Source: Ustulina deusta (lineage: Eukaryota > Ascomycota > Sordariomycetes > Xylariales > Xylariaceae). Taken from it: a DNA stretch of 64,000 nucleotides. Below the pieces are notes generated by a model. That model did no database searches, was not told the origin of the DNA, and saw only the letters and a list, made by a program, of their open reading frames with translations. The stretch covers positions 434,001 through 498,000 of the forward strand of contig JAJNNX010000013.1 of assembly GCA_023159155.1 (NCBI GenBank). Direction: 5' to 3'. A program made the translations under genes and the position numbers. Below, one piece after another: positions 12,671-23,618 of this stretch (within the stretch, counting starts at the first letter, position 1; each line of letters starts with the position of its first letter).

Positions 12671-13860
12671 TCCTGGAACATGAATTGACGTTTTAATATC
12701 GAGAACGAAAGAAAGCCTTCTTCATTGCGACTGAGAGGGAGTCATTGTGCAAGGAGCGAAAAGACGGCCGAGTCTCAGCCTTGATGGATGGTGGCGATGC
12801 AGACATGAAGAGGCAGGTATTGTAGGTAATTTGCACAGCTGGACAGCACACACTACCTTTCCTGTGTGTTTACATATAGGTATACCTAAGTATAGATGAG
12901 GGAGAGGTCGTACGACGCTAATAACCCCAGACTCCACCACCTTTTAGTGTAGGTACTAGGGAGCTTCCCGTCTGGGGTAGGGCGAGCTAAGGGGAGCTAC
13001 AGTGGATCTAGTGTGCCTTAGGTACCGAGGTAGGTACCTAATTAACCAGATACTAGGTATTAGAGGTATTGCAAAAGATGTGTATAGGTAGAGGTTAGAT
13101 GTTTCTCGATATACCTAAGTACCTAATGAAACAATTTACTATTAAAACCGTGCTCTCCGTTTATGCTCGTTATCTACGGAGACGCCATACAGCTACTTTG
13201 ATTTGCATCTTCGTATTAAGGGGAGCGACTTTCTAGGAGTCGCTCCTCCAACAAAGTGGCCCGGAATCCACATGCAGTTAACCTCGTTCGTCGGGTTGTA
13301 AGGCCGACGCACAATGTGAGGTTGTTTACATCGTAATACACCGTGCTCTCCTACCAGTGCGCTTGTTTATCCCGGGACACAATTTTAAGCACGCCTTGAC
13401 ACCGAAGCCGTCGGACGCTCTAATCATATCGGACGCCGATTATATTGTCCTCGGGTACCATAGATCTTCTAGTAGCATATTGCAAATACCTACCTACCTA
13501 CAGCTTCCACTTGGCAGAAGAGAGTGTATAATGAATTCCCAGTAAAGGGACACAGTTATTTCTTGTGGTATAGGGTGTTGTCCTGACACCATCCAGTTCC
13601 TCCCTATGGATTGAGCTACCGCTGCAAATGCCCAACCTCAGGCCTCCATTTTTGTATATTGGTTTATACTGAACACTAGATTTACTAAGTCTACTGTCGG
13701 GGTTATCGGGGCAGTTAATATATCAGGATGTCTTCTTCTCGCATCAAACTTATGTGTTTCCCGAAAGCTGCCCTCAACAATTCGCTTTGTTGGGCATGGG
13801 CCTGAGCTGGAAGTAGCTCAACCTGAGCCGAGGGTGAGCCCGGTGTTCAAGGACAAATAA
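12671..13860. other. Intergenic, rich in TAGGTA/TACCTA words
   Basis: No gene seen. Between about 12870 and 13130 the sequence is unusually dense in TAGGTA, TACCTA and TACCTAAG words, including overlapping palindromic forms. Part of it is the 5' flank of the minus-strand gene starting at 12670. Confidence 0.6.
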
Positions 13861-14466
13861 TGACAAGGAGAAACGCAGACGACGCTCTTGAGGCCTTCTC
13901 GAACATGGTGGGGTCAAGGGGCGTACCGAAGGTCTACGCAACCCGGAAGACCCAGACGAAGATCATACCCCGGACGGAGGCTATACTCGATACATGGAAG
14001 GTCTTGGCCTTCCATACCTAGTCAGCTATTCAGTCCTCAGATAAGATTCAGACAGCTGCTGGCCCGCTAAGCTCTGAAGACCGAAAATCAGTTGTATGGA
14101 TAGATCCAGCATTTCCGCCTTATTGTCGAAGGCTTGGAGAAGGCCGTAGGATTCCTAGCACCATAGGAGATTATTGGTAAATTTGAGTACATCCTCCAAG
14201 TGCTAAGTCGAGCAGTTGCTATATCAAGAACGCAGATGCAGTTCCTCCGGTCAAACCGAAAGATGACGTCTCTAGAGTCATTGCCTCGATCTCGATGGCC
14301 GCGGAGTCGACATCACCATGCTGACCCTTCATCAAAACATCTAGCACTAAGACACAATATCCGCATCACGGTGGCGAATCTGTTCAGGCTGGAGTATTAC
14401 GGTCGGATGAGTGTGACTGAGCCCTGGGGGGCCATTAAAAAGAAGCTCCAGCGTCAGAAAGCTTAG
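13861..14466 (+). pseudogene. Decayed coding fragment, family not identified
   Basis: Reading the plus strand, protein-like stretches follow one another but switch frame and meet stops. One frame reads through roughly 13875-14020 and resumes after a TAG until about 14165. A second frame is protein-like from about 14104 to its stop at 14464-14466, with one TAG near 14164. Locally these have natural composition, for example EGLEKAVGFLAP and GKFEYILQVLSRAV, which resemble the N-terminal helical part of fungal STAND/NACHT-type proteins. That assignment is tentative. No intact start-to-stop frame exists, so I call it a relic. An alternative is a real multi-exon gene whose introns I failed to place, but the in-frame stops are not flanked by good splice sites. 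Confidence 0.35.
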
Positions 14467-17180
14467 AAAGGTCATACCTAGAGTTATCCTCGAGAATAGT
14501 TTGTACATCGACTGCTCTTGGTTTTTCTTGTTTTGCTGGATTTGCAAGCGCCAGTCGAGGATATGTTCTCGTTTCATTTTCGTATGCGTGTTGCTCAACT
14601 CGAGCTTAGGCGGCACACACTGCGTTACTTCTGCACGAAGAAAGTCGTTGCCATCTTCAGCAAACAAGTAGACCCTTTCCTGAAAGCCATGCATGTTGTA
14701 ACTGGTTGTGTCGACGCCCCACGAAGGGATCATATCTCACTCAGTCCGGGATCGAGGCCCAACTTCAAGGCGGCTCAACGTCCTTGTCCATGTGTTCCGG
14801 ACGCAGAACGCCGTCTACATGCCAATATCAATTCTAGGCATCAAAGTAAGATAATGCATTGCAGTCCATTTCCCCCAGTCCTACTGTAACACCGGACCTT
14901 CATATCTATGCCACACAACATTATTCAGACGAGAACGAGGACGTCTTCGAAAGTGATGACTACGTACTGCGTCACATAGAGGTTAATTCGAAATGAAAAC
15001 GGACGGAAACAATTCTGGACTCGATTATCATAACCCGCAGAGAAAACGGAGGGCAAAAGAAGACAAGACGCAAGAGTACGTCGGAGAAAACATGCTCTGC
15101 CCGTTTGTGTGATCCATCTGTTGAATGCTTCAGAATGAAGTGCGCGGGCATGGCATGCCATCTACTGTTAAAACAAGATGTCGAAAGTATAAAGACATAG
15201 ATCTACAAAACGATGAGAAGTTATATTATTTGTATGCATGGCAGAGGGGTCCGCTTCGAAGACATTACCCAAACCACCCGCTGGGGAAACGTGTTAATGG
15301 CTTTGACCATCGTCATCATCAACGAATATCACATCTCTACCAATCACCGTTTTACTTCGCAACACAATGACTTACAAAACATAGCGACGGCTCAAATGTG
15401 ACGCAGACCCCATTCACCCGAACTCTGACTACCGTCCGTGATATCATAACTTCTGAGCTTCTCGCAGTATTTCCAGTTTCGGGTAGCCCGACTCTTTCAA
15501 TCTTCGTATGCAAACTCAGGTTTTATTCATTTCTGACTCGGTCTATAGCGAAGTGAACAGCGAGAGCGAAGACTATAAGGCAGCAGTTGGTTCTCAGTAT
15601 GCGAATGCTGTTATAAAGGACAAGGTCCAAGAAACATTTCATAATGTCGCAAGGTTCCACTTCCAAGCTGTTATCACACAACGGCCTCTCGAAGCCATCA
15701 AGGTTTGTACTTTGCTCTGTATGTATAACGTTTTCGGCAAAGCCACAGTCTCTCTAGCTTATTCAAGTGGGAATTGTTCCCACCTTGATTTCCAGTCACG
15801 AAAGGACTGACAGAATCAGACGTGGGGCTTGTAATGTGTGACAGGCATGGAACACACTGCCAACAGCGGCAACTCGAAGGGATAACAGATTCAACGTGGC
15901 TCGACTATCGCAAGGCGTGGCGTACTATTATTTTCCTCTCAGCGTGGGTGAATACCGATCGAGAAATACGTAAACGACTTACTAAAAGGAAATGTTTTTA
16001 GTTGACTTTCGGCCACTTTAGGATATCAAACCGGTAATTATCAAGTCCTCCAGCGGATAGTAATTATCCGTAGCTAGTTTGTTTACTCTTACACATTTCG
16101 GCAAATGAACAATAGAGCAAGCAGCCTTCCCAACTACAAATCGATGATCAATCCAACATTTCAGAAGGCAAGTTAAATATTCCAATAAACTACACTTATT
16201 AATGCCAAGTAGTGGTTCAAACCGAAACCCAATAGTATTAGTTAATATGCTAATCCTTAAACGCCCGAGATCTGCAGTACTTGAAGCTAAGATATTGCAC
16301 ATGCATCTGGTTTAAATACTTAGCTACCGAGCTCTTAAATTCAATGATACGACACCTTCCAGACTGGTACTAAAAACTGTTTCCGCAGATGCAACAAAGT
16401 TTATCGGACCAAGACGTGCTGCAAGAAGCGAGGCGTTCTATATATCGCGTCTACCTACTTACTGTACCTTGGCGCGAACATGTTACTGTTTCGTCGAATC
16501 GTTGTCGAAAATATTCAAACTCGCTGACGAGATTCTTCACTATGGCACCCATCAAGCGATCTCCTGTCTAAGCAGGGTCCTAGTGCTCTAGTTGCTGCGA
16601 ACATGTCGGCAAAATAATAAAACTACTATTAGACGAAAATAGCATTTTCCAACGCTGTTAGCTTATTATGTATGTTGAGCTATTATTCATACATCAGTAA
16701 TCTTTATGACGCTTAAGCTTGAAAGCTAACCCGGTACTACTGGAGTATTCTAGATTTCAGAGTTATACGCCGTGTATTATTATCATGCACGCCATTTTAA
16801 CAAAGCTGGCTCCGAGCTTAATAATCCCCGCCGAAATACAGGTGGTGGGGAGGATCCCTGATCAAGTGAGATACTGCCGAGGACAGCCAATCTAGGAAGA
16901 CTCAGCATCGTTGTATTATATGCTTGCAATAACGCCGATGAAGGCTACAGCAACCTAAGTGCTTTCGCTGAGCAGCGTTATCTGCTGCGAGATTCAGTAT
17001 TAGCCATATACTGTGATACCGCGAGTGCCTGTCTTACTACAGTCATAGAGTTTCTCGCTTGCTTGGGGCTCTATGGAATAAATCAATGCCAAAGGAGTCT
17101 ATGCCGCTTTCAATATGGCGCCTAAAGGTGCGGCGAAGACTGATATAAAATAGATTCCTTCGGAAATCTGGGTAGTTCGA
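14467..17180. other. Gene-poor stretch with short protein-like fragments
   Basis: No intact gene. Two short plus-strand fragments look coding. One lies at about 14891-14995 (acidic, containing DENEDVFESDDY, then TGA). The other lies at about 15508-15705 (helical, containing SESEDYKAAVGSQYANAV). They are not in one frame and no convincing exon chain links them. From about 15,950 to 17,150 the DNA becomes visibly AT-rich with many TAs, as in DNA altered by repeat-induced point mutation. Confidence 0.45.
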
Positions 17181-17187
17181 GGAAAGT

Positions 17188-17882
17188 TATGTACTACCCT
17201 CAGCCACTCACAATTTCCAACCTTCAACTATTCAACAGCATTGACGCCCGCATCGTCCTCCGCTACGACCACACTGGCGCAAGCGATCCAATCATCTTCA
17301 AGCACAGCTACGGGAACACCTGCGATCCCGCCGTTTCCGGGAACAGCAACGTTGACACCCGCGATCCTGCAGACAGTACTAAATGGCATTACGCGACTGA
17401 CAACCTAGACCGCGGACCAAGACACAGACGCAACGCAAAACCCGATCAACTTAACGACGTGGACACCGATCAATACTGTCTTGCTACCGATCAGTGCGAT
17501 CCTGTCGGACTTTATAGCCCCGACCGGAGCCTAGCAACCCGTTGTTATAGATGTGCCCATAGTGGCGTTGCATTTGTTACAGCCTGCACGGCCGGCTGGT
17601 GCGATCCTACAATGCTCCCAGCCAACAGTACAGCCTTAGGAAATGCAGCCGCCGATCGCAAAACTGCAACAGCCCATTCCGGAAAATCCCAAGTACCCTC
17701 AGGACGAGAACGGCCTGGCAATCCCTGCTGCACAAGGCAAAGCCATAATGGATGAATCAGTGATTACAGCACCAAACACGAAGCTAACCAAAATATGCGA
17801 CAGGGGAGAGTCTGTGGACGCCAGACTACAAGACGCGACGGGTTCTTGCAGACAAAAGGGACGAAGGACTCTCAGCAGGTAG
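17188..17882 (+). pseudogene. Relic of a Thr/Pro/Ala-rich protein gene with three TAG stops
   Basis: One plus-strand frame (codons from about 17190 to the TAG at 17880-17882) has natural, low-charge, Thr/Ser/Pro/Ala-rich composition in its first half (for example TPAIPPFPGTATLTPAIL), like a secreted or wall-associated fungal protein. Three internal stops interrupt it at about 17409, 17529 and 17637. All are TAG and each would be Gln (CAG) before a single C-to-T change in a CpA context, the change preferred by repeat-induced point mutation. A different frame is open from 17189 to 17755, but its composition looks random, so I take it as a shadow. No family can be assigned. Confidence 0.4.
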
Positions 17883-18179
17883 GTAGTTGTATGAATAGTA
17901 TCGCTATATTACATTCAGATAAGGGGTGTGGCTACTGTGGCTAGTAGTGGCTGTGCCATTGCCCCCAGACTTGGTGGAGACCTACACAAGCGGGGCCCTA
18001 TCTCGTACTCCCTAAGTCACTTATCTAGTAGTCTAGGTTACCTTGTAGGTTCCCAACTACGCCCCAGTCAATTGCTTCAGTCCGTTTTCGTGCACCATTC
18101 AGCCATCGAACCGTCATTTACGCCCAAGTTCGTTATACCAAGTTCTTGATTTTCCATCTTCCTGAAGTTCCTGAGAACT

Positions 18180-19121
18180 ATGCCCCCAGCCAAGAGAAGA
18201 AAAATGGCACCGGCCTCAGAGGAGGCCGGCGAAGAGCCGATGCAATCGACCGCGGAAACTGAGGAAAAGGCACCCGGAGGCAACAATGCGGAAACGACAG
18301 ACCGTCGTGCAGATGAGCCAGAAGACACTACACTAGACGACTCCACAGCACCGTCATCGAGCACAGCGGCCGACGCGGCTACTAAGGCTAAAGATAGACT
18401 GGCACGATTCCGTGCTCTCCAGGCCCGCGCGAAGACCTCTTCCGACCAGAACCTCAAAGAAGCCGCCAAGGAGTCTCAACGACTAGCAACAGATCCATCG
18501 GCGTTGACCGCGCTGCGCCGCCGTCGCGACACCGCCGCGTATAAACTGCTGAAGGCAGAGACGGAGGAAGCAGGCGAGGACTTCGAACGGAAACGAGCAT
18601 GGGACTGGACGGTGGAGGAAAGCGAAAAATGGGACAAGCGCGTGAAGAAGAAGGCGGCGCATCGGGACAACAACGCTTTCCAAGACTACCTGGCCGAGAG
18701 CAACAAGGTATATAAGCGGCAGCTGCAGAACCTGGCGCCGGACATGGAGCGTTACGAGAAGGACAAGATGAAAGCCATCGAGAAGGCCGCGGCATCGGGA
18801 GGGCTGGAGATCATCGAGACGGAGGACGGCGAGCTCATCGCCGTAGATAAGGATGGGAGCTTCTACTCGACTGCTGATTCGACTAATTTCCACGAGAACA
18901 AGCCTGACAAAGCTGCCGTGGACCGTTTAGTCGACGATTTGAAGAGGGCCGAGGATTCGCGGCTGCGGAAGAGGAAGGAGCGCATGGCACAGAATGGCGA
19001 TGACGGTGACATCACATACATCAACGAGAAGAATAAGCAGTTCAACCAGAAACTGGCACGTTTCTACAATAAGTACACAGCCGAGATTAGGGATAGTTTC
19101 GAGCGTGGGACGAGGATATGA
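18180..19121 (+). CDS. SYF2: Pre-mRNA-splicing factor SYF2
   Basis: Single exon, 313 aa. SYF2 (yeast NTC31; PF08231) is a nuclear subunit of the NineTeen/Prp19-associated complex that stabilises the activated spliceosome. The sequence shows a basic KRRK near residue 6 (probable nuclear localisation signal), an acidic low-complexity N-terminus to about residue 65, then the conserved charged helical SYF2 domain, with WDWTVEESEKWDKR and the NKVYKRQLQNLAPDMERYE block. The C-terminus contains the INEKNKQFNQKLARFYNKYT element typical of the family. Length fits fungal orthologues. Its stop lies 164 bp from the stop of the convergent COQ11 gene, so the 3' UTRs probably overlap. Confidence 0.95.
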   Translation: MPPAKRRKMAPASEEAGEEPMQSTAETEEKAPGGNNAETTDRRADEPEDTTLDDSTAPSSSTAADAATKAKDRLARFRALQARAKTSSDQNLKEAAKESQRLATDPSALTALRRRRDTAAYKLLKAETEEAGEDFERKRAWDWTVEESEKWDKRVKKKAAHRDNNAFQDYLAESNKVYKRQLQNLAPDMERYEKDKMKAIEKAAASGGLEIIETEDGELIAVDKDGSFYSTADSTNFHENKPDKAAVDRLVDDLKRAEDSRLRKRKERMAQNGDDGDITYINEKNKQFNQKLARFYNKYTAEIRDSFERGTRI

Positions 19122-19285
19122 GAGGGATTGCACAGGGGTTGCTCGGAAAGTGGTGTGTATTTCCAGCGTGATACAGTTACAATTACAGTTATGAGTGGCA
19201 TACTGGTGACGTATGGAGGAGCTATGGTACAGTCTACAGGTTGTGTAATATTACAAGCTCTGAACAGACGACCAAGTTGGTCTGA

Positions 19286-20226
19286 TCAGGGCATTGTGCT
19301 CCTCCAGGCTTTATTAGCAAGCTGCTCGATCTCGGGTACCTCCACGGGACCCTTTACCGTCTCATCACTAAGTGCTTGTACGACGGCCTCTGCCACGGCG
19401 TCTACCTTTAGGGGTTTGACTCCGGCGGCGCCCATCAAGTTGCCAAAGATACCACCCGTAGCTCCGTTGAAAACGGCACCGACTCCCATCATGGCGGCCA
19501 TGGGCATCGTGATCGGCCGCGAGCTATCGTACAAGAAGGGCGGGCGGAAAAATATGCTTCGCATGCGTGGGAACTCCCTCCCAATCGTACTCTCGGCCTC
19601 CCGTTTAGTAGAGATATATCGCGCCGGGAGGACGGGGGCTCCCGCTGCAGCGGAGATGTAAACGAAGGCCGACGCGTTTTCCTGGGCGGCCTCTTTGGCC
19701 AGCATGATGGCGCTGTCGCGGTTCATGTTCTCGTACGTGAGCTGCTCGCGGGTTTCGGGCGGCCGTATGTCGGGGTCCGACTCGCTGACGCGGCGCTCGA
19801 GCGGATTCCCCGGCCGCGGCGCCGCGGCGAAGGCCTTGCGCAGTCCCGAGATTGGCGACTCTTGGCCGCGCAATACCCCCTTGTAGTCCGCCTCGAGCAA
19901 GATGCCCATGCTGTGCACGACGAAGTCGGCGCCCTTGAGTAACGGCGCGTATGTCGCTGGCCGTAGGATGTCGCCACGCTCCCAGGTTACTTTGTGAGAC
20001 CACGATGGCGGCGTTGCGGACGACGTGACGGCATCCCATCTCGGCGCCCCTGAGCGGCTGCGAGGGATGTTAGCGAGACACTCGGCACGCGGTGCGACGG
20101 ACTGTGGGGGTGAGAACTGTACCTGATTGATGTGACGTCCCATCCTCTCTGCACTGCATTCTTGCATATCCTTGACCCTAGAAAACCATTGCCTCCGCAT
20201 ACTATGAGCCTCCTGGTGGCTGACAT
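19286..20226 (-). CDS. COQ11: COQ11-like NAD(P)-binding protein of coenzyme Q biosynthesis
   Basis: Two exons (minus): 20226-20123 and 20057-19286, 291 aa. The joined N-terminus reads through the intron as GWDVTSI then SRSGAPRWD, as in COQ11/YLR290C orthologues. The protein is an atypical short-chain dehydrogenase with the glycine-rich nucleotide loop GGNGFLG at residues 11-17. Yeast Coq11 is a mitochondrial matrix protein of the CoQ synthome that modulates ubiquinone synthesis. The intron is 20058-20122 (GTACAG donor, CAG acceptor). An in-frame ATG 90 nt upstream (20316) would add a hydrophobic 30-residue leader. I prefer the 20226 start because homologues begin just before the Rossmann strand, but the longer form could help mitochondrial import. 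It is divergent with YAF9 and convergent with SYF2. Confidence 0.9.
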
Positions 20227-20953
20227 GATGAGAGCAGTAAAGTCCTGAGCTCGCAAGCTCAGAGCGGAGTGAAGGGATAATACAATTGGGAGTATTGATA
20301 GCGATGCAATGCGCAATTGAATGGATATCGGGTGGAGGCTATGGTTTGAACGGGTATTTTTATTTATTTATGCCGGCTGAGGAGACCGCTACACCCTATT
20401 ATCAGGTCGTTGATTTCATCAATAATTAAAAAATGTCAACTACATCATCATACGATCTAACACTAGAAGCTCCCGTCACATGTGTATGGAAGGCCGGTCA
20501 TGGCGCACTAAACTCTTAGCCTGAACACACGCTCTCTTGGGTGCTCTTATTGGCTTCTTCACCTTGCAGGCTCCATAATAAAGTTGTTCGGTGTCACAAG
20601 GCTGAGGATGGGCAGCTTCGCTTTATTTGCTCTCTCATTTGCCATTTACCACTTTCCTCCTGCGCCAATGTACTCGCTTAATACTTAACTGAAGCACCGC
20701 TTCTGACTACCTACTTCATCTGCAAACGACCTCCGAGGTTGCCTCACTCATCACCAGAGGGCTTGAGCGCCCCATTTCTCGTTCGAGCATCCCAAATATC
20801 CATCCAATACCACTTTTCGCATTTCTGATCCGTCACGATTCACGAAACAATAAGACTTTAATTTGCGCCGCCCACGATCCAAGGCCACACTGTCTACATC
20901 CTTCTCAGCTTGCAAGCTGGCCGTCTCTTTAAAACGACCCCAGACCCTCGACG
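20227..20953. promoter_or_regulatory. Shared divergent promoter region of COQ11 and YAF9
   Basis: The 727 bp between the two divergent start codons hold no other gene. There are A/T-rich patches near 20355-20440 and CT-rich stretches near 20700-20760 on the YAF9 side, common in fungal promoters. No specific factor site can be named with confidence. Confidence 0.5.
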
Positions 20954-21811
20954 ATGGCACCGCCGGCGGGCAAGCGTGTCAAGGGGGTTCAGATCTTCCG
21001 ACCCTTCGTATACGGCACCACTGCGCGTCCCTTCAACGACACGGACAATCCCCGCCCGGTCGGTGTGTCGCCCGATCACACACACTCCTGGCAAGTGTTC
21101 GTCAAGGGAGTCGAGGACACTGACATCTTCTACTGGCTGCGTCGCGTGCAGTTCAAACTGCACGAATCCATCCCGAACCATCTCCGCACCATCGACGCCG
21201 AAACTATCGTCAAAGAGAACGAGGCGGTGGGCGGTGGGAAGGCAAGCAAAAAACCCCAGAGGGCCTTCGTCGTCAACGAGACGGGCTGGGGCGAGTTCGA
21301 GATCACCATCAAGCTCTACTACGACAGCAAGAGTGGCGAGAAGCCGCAGACATTATATCACCACCTACGACTACATCCTTACGGCCGGAACGAGGCTGAA
21401 AAAGAAGCCATGCGCGCCGGCGGAGAGGTCATCGCCTGGACGTACGAGGAGCAGGTCTTCAACGAGCCCTTCGAAGAGTTCTACAAAATCTTGACCTCTG
21501 GCGCCCGGGACAAGGGGACCGCCAGCGGCAGAGGCAAGGGCAAGGGCAAGAACGCATTTGCCTCATCTGCGACCGCCACAGAAGGCGATGTCAAGGAGCG
21601 CAGTGCCATGATCCCCCTCAACACTCGCCCGGGCCAGCCCTTCAGCCGCGAGACCGAGGAAGCCGAGCTGAAGCGCCTGCGCGAGGCTGAGGAAAAGGTT
21701 CAGCAAATGGTTACCGAGTTGAACAGGGACGTCAAGGCTAAGGAAGCAGAATTGGCCGCTTTGAAAGCAAGCAACAAGGCTGCCGCCGCTGCTGGTAGCT
21801 CCGCCGCCTAG
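20954..21811 (+). CDS. YAF9: YEATS-domain protein YAF9 (NuA4/SWR1 subunit)
   Basis: Single exon, 285 aa. Yaf9 (human GAS41 orthologue) is a histone acyl-lysine reader shared by the NuA4 acetyltransferase and the SWR1 H2A.Z-exchange complex in the nucleus. The YEATS domain covers about residues 10-150: it starts RVKGVQIFRPFVYG, has HTHSW at 42-46 on the acyl-binding face, and the diagnostic GWGEFEI at 111-117. A Gly/Lys-rich linker (about 180-200) follows, then a coiled coil at about 230-275 that in yeast docks the protein into its complexes. The start is supported by the conserved N-terminus directly at the ATG. It is divergent with COQ11 and convergent with MDM34. Confidence 0.96.
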   Translation: MAPPAGKRVKGVQIFRPFVYGTTARPFNDTDNPRPVGVSPDHTHSWQVFVKGVEDTDIFYWLRRVQFKLHESIPNHLRTIDAETIVKENEAVGGGKASKKPQRAFVVNETGWGEFEITIKLYYDSKSGEKPQTLYHHLRLHPYGRNEAEKEAMRAGGEVIAWTYEEQVFNEPFEEFYKILTSGARDKGTASGRGKGKGKNAFASSATATEGDVKERSAMIPLNTRPGQPFSRETEEAELKRLREAEEKVQQMVTELNRDVKAKEAELAALKASNKAAAAAGSSAA

Positions 21812-23618
21812 GTTGCAGGCGAAGGTAACTCATCTGGTAGCCGGTCGAGCTCTGGTAATAATCACGCAGACGGGCATTGGGCCTTCACCCTGCGCCGAAA
21901 GGGATTGCGCAGCATTCGCTGCGTCGCTGATCAAAACTCTGGCACCGCTACTGGGAACCACCGCAGCCGCCCAAGCGCTAGCAGAAGAAGTCCGGGATGC
22001 AGCTCCGGCGGGACTGTTCGAGTCTTGGGCTCTCGACATGGCTCCATCCATAGCGAAACGTCAACCGACGATTCCTCATCCCTCGATACCACGCAGCTCA
22101 CCTCTGGCAGCTCCGCCTCGAGCTCCGCCTCGAGCGATGCGTCGTCGTATCTCATCACGCTACGCGTGGATCCAGAATCACTCATTAGGGTAATTGACCT
22201 GGACGGGTAGATCAGGTTGGCACCGCTGTGCCGAAGGAAGAAATGAGATACAAGGTCAAGAGGCAGAAGATTCGTCGAACACAGACAGTTCCAAGGGCCA
22301 CTCTACACCACCACAGAAATCGCAGCGTTGCAGCACTCAAAATGGCTATTCATGCCACTGTGTTCTCGCACATGCATCTTCGTCCACAAGATACTTGCTC
22401 GGCACAGGAATCAATCACCGTGGCTAGAAACCTGCTCAAGGGCCCCTCCCTCCATACCGAAACGGCGTGTAGGATCTAGCTTCGACCATATGCATCTAAA
22501 AGCATAGCCATATATAGGCTTATCCTTCGTAGCTTGCAAGGAGGAATCAGGCGCGGATTAGAAGAGAAGGAACATGAGAAGACAAGGACGCGATGAATTG
22601 GTCCACCCCGTCATCTTTCTCTCCAGACACCGACAAGCATAAATCAGTTCTTGTAAATATCAGGATATGCAATTAATTGCTTTAGGCCTCTCTCTGTCCT
22701 GTCTGTATTCAACTCCGTCTCTTTTCTTACTGTGATCGGATCGGGATCGTAAGGATGCCCTTCAAGAGAAACCCCTTTTTTTCGCCGAAATGCTCACTTG
22801 GAACGAGATATCTATGACAAACCTTAGCTAGTTCCCGTTATTGTGTTCCAGTGCCGCAGCCTGCATAGCCGGGCTGATCAGTCAAGGAAGATATTCGGTC
22901 TGGAGCAAGGTGTCAAATTTAACTTATTTTTTTTATTTGATTCCATACATAGGTATGTATATATATACGACATCGAAGTGGTAATTTGTTCCTTTCCTCT
23001 CCTGTCTTATCATCCCGTCCCTTCTTTTCCTTGGCAATGCCTGTCCTTCTCTACGCCTTCAAACCCTTTAATGAGAAACCCTTCTCTCCAATTCTCGTCC
23101 GAAATATCCCTAAGAAATGCTGTCCCGCCGCCAACTCGAGCGCCCCAGCCCGTTTATCAACTCCGTCGCGCCTTCTATCTGTAGCTCTCCTTTATCTCAT
23201 AATCCTCGATCAATATAAAAGGGACGCCGAACTGCCGGGCCGTATAGTATGTGATGTGTTGTTATGCGTCAAATAAGCGAGTGATGTGCTGAACCACCAA
23301 GAGAGCGACGTCGAGTGTTTTCCACATCTCGGGACTGGTTTCGTAATTCAATGCTCATGATATCCCCGGATCGAAACACAAGTCCGTTTCCCATGCAAAC
23401 AACCCACCCACGCTCGACCCATTTTCTTTTTGAGCCCGACCAGAATCGCTCCCCCATAACGCCACTGCCAGACAGCCTTTATCACAAAATAAACATTAAA
23501 AGGATGGATATCGTCCAATCAGCCCAATGTACAACGCCGCATGCCATGACACATTTTATCAAAACGAATGGGGAATGACAAAGGAAACACCCTGTTGATG
23601 GGCGAAGCGTCTGTACGG
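21812..23618. other. Intergenic between convergent YAF9 and MDM34
   Basis: About 1.8 kb without a convincing gene. It probably carries both 3' UTRs. The first 400 bp are GC-rich and open in several frames (including a minus-strand 84-codon frame at 21931-22185), but nothing recognisable emerges. A pyrimidine-rich stretch lies at about 22980-23060. Confidence 0.55.

Noticed and set aside
13560..13650. Hairpin with GGTGT/ACACC and a TAGCTC-like word on the minus strand, resembling tRNA parts
   Set aside because: Loop lacks the invariant T33, and the acceptor and T-arm are missing. Treated as a chance palindrome.
17189..17755. 188-codon open plus-strand frame
   Set aside because: It is the longest open frame locally, but its composition looks like a shadow of the other plus-strand frame, which is more protein-like despite three stops.
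21931..22185. 84-codon minus-strand frame with an acidic, Glu-rich beginning
   Set aside because: Its first 45 residues look protein-like, but it lies in the 3' flank of YAF9 and continues into random-looking sequence. Not enough to call a gene.
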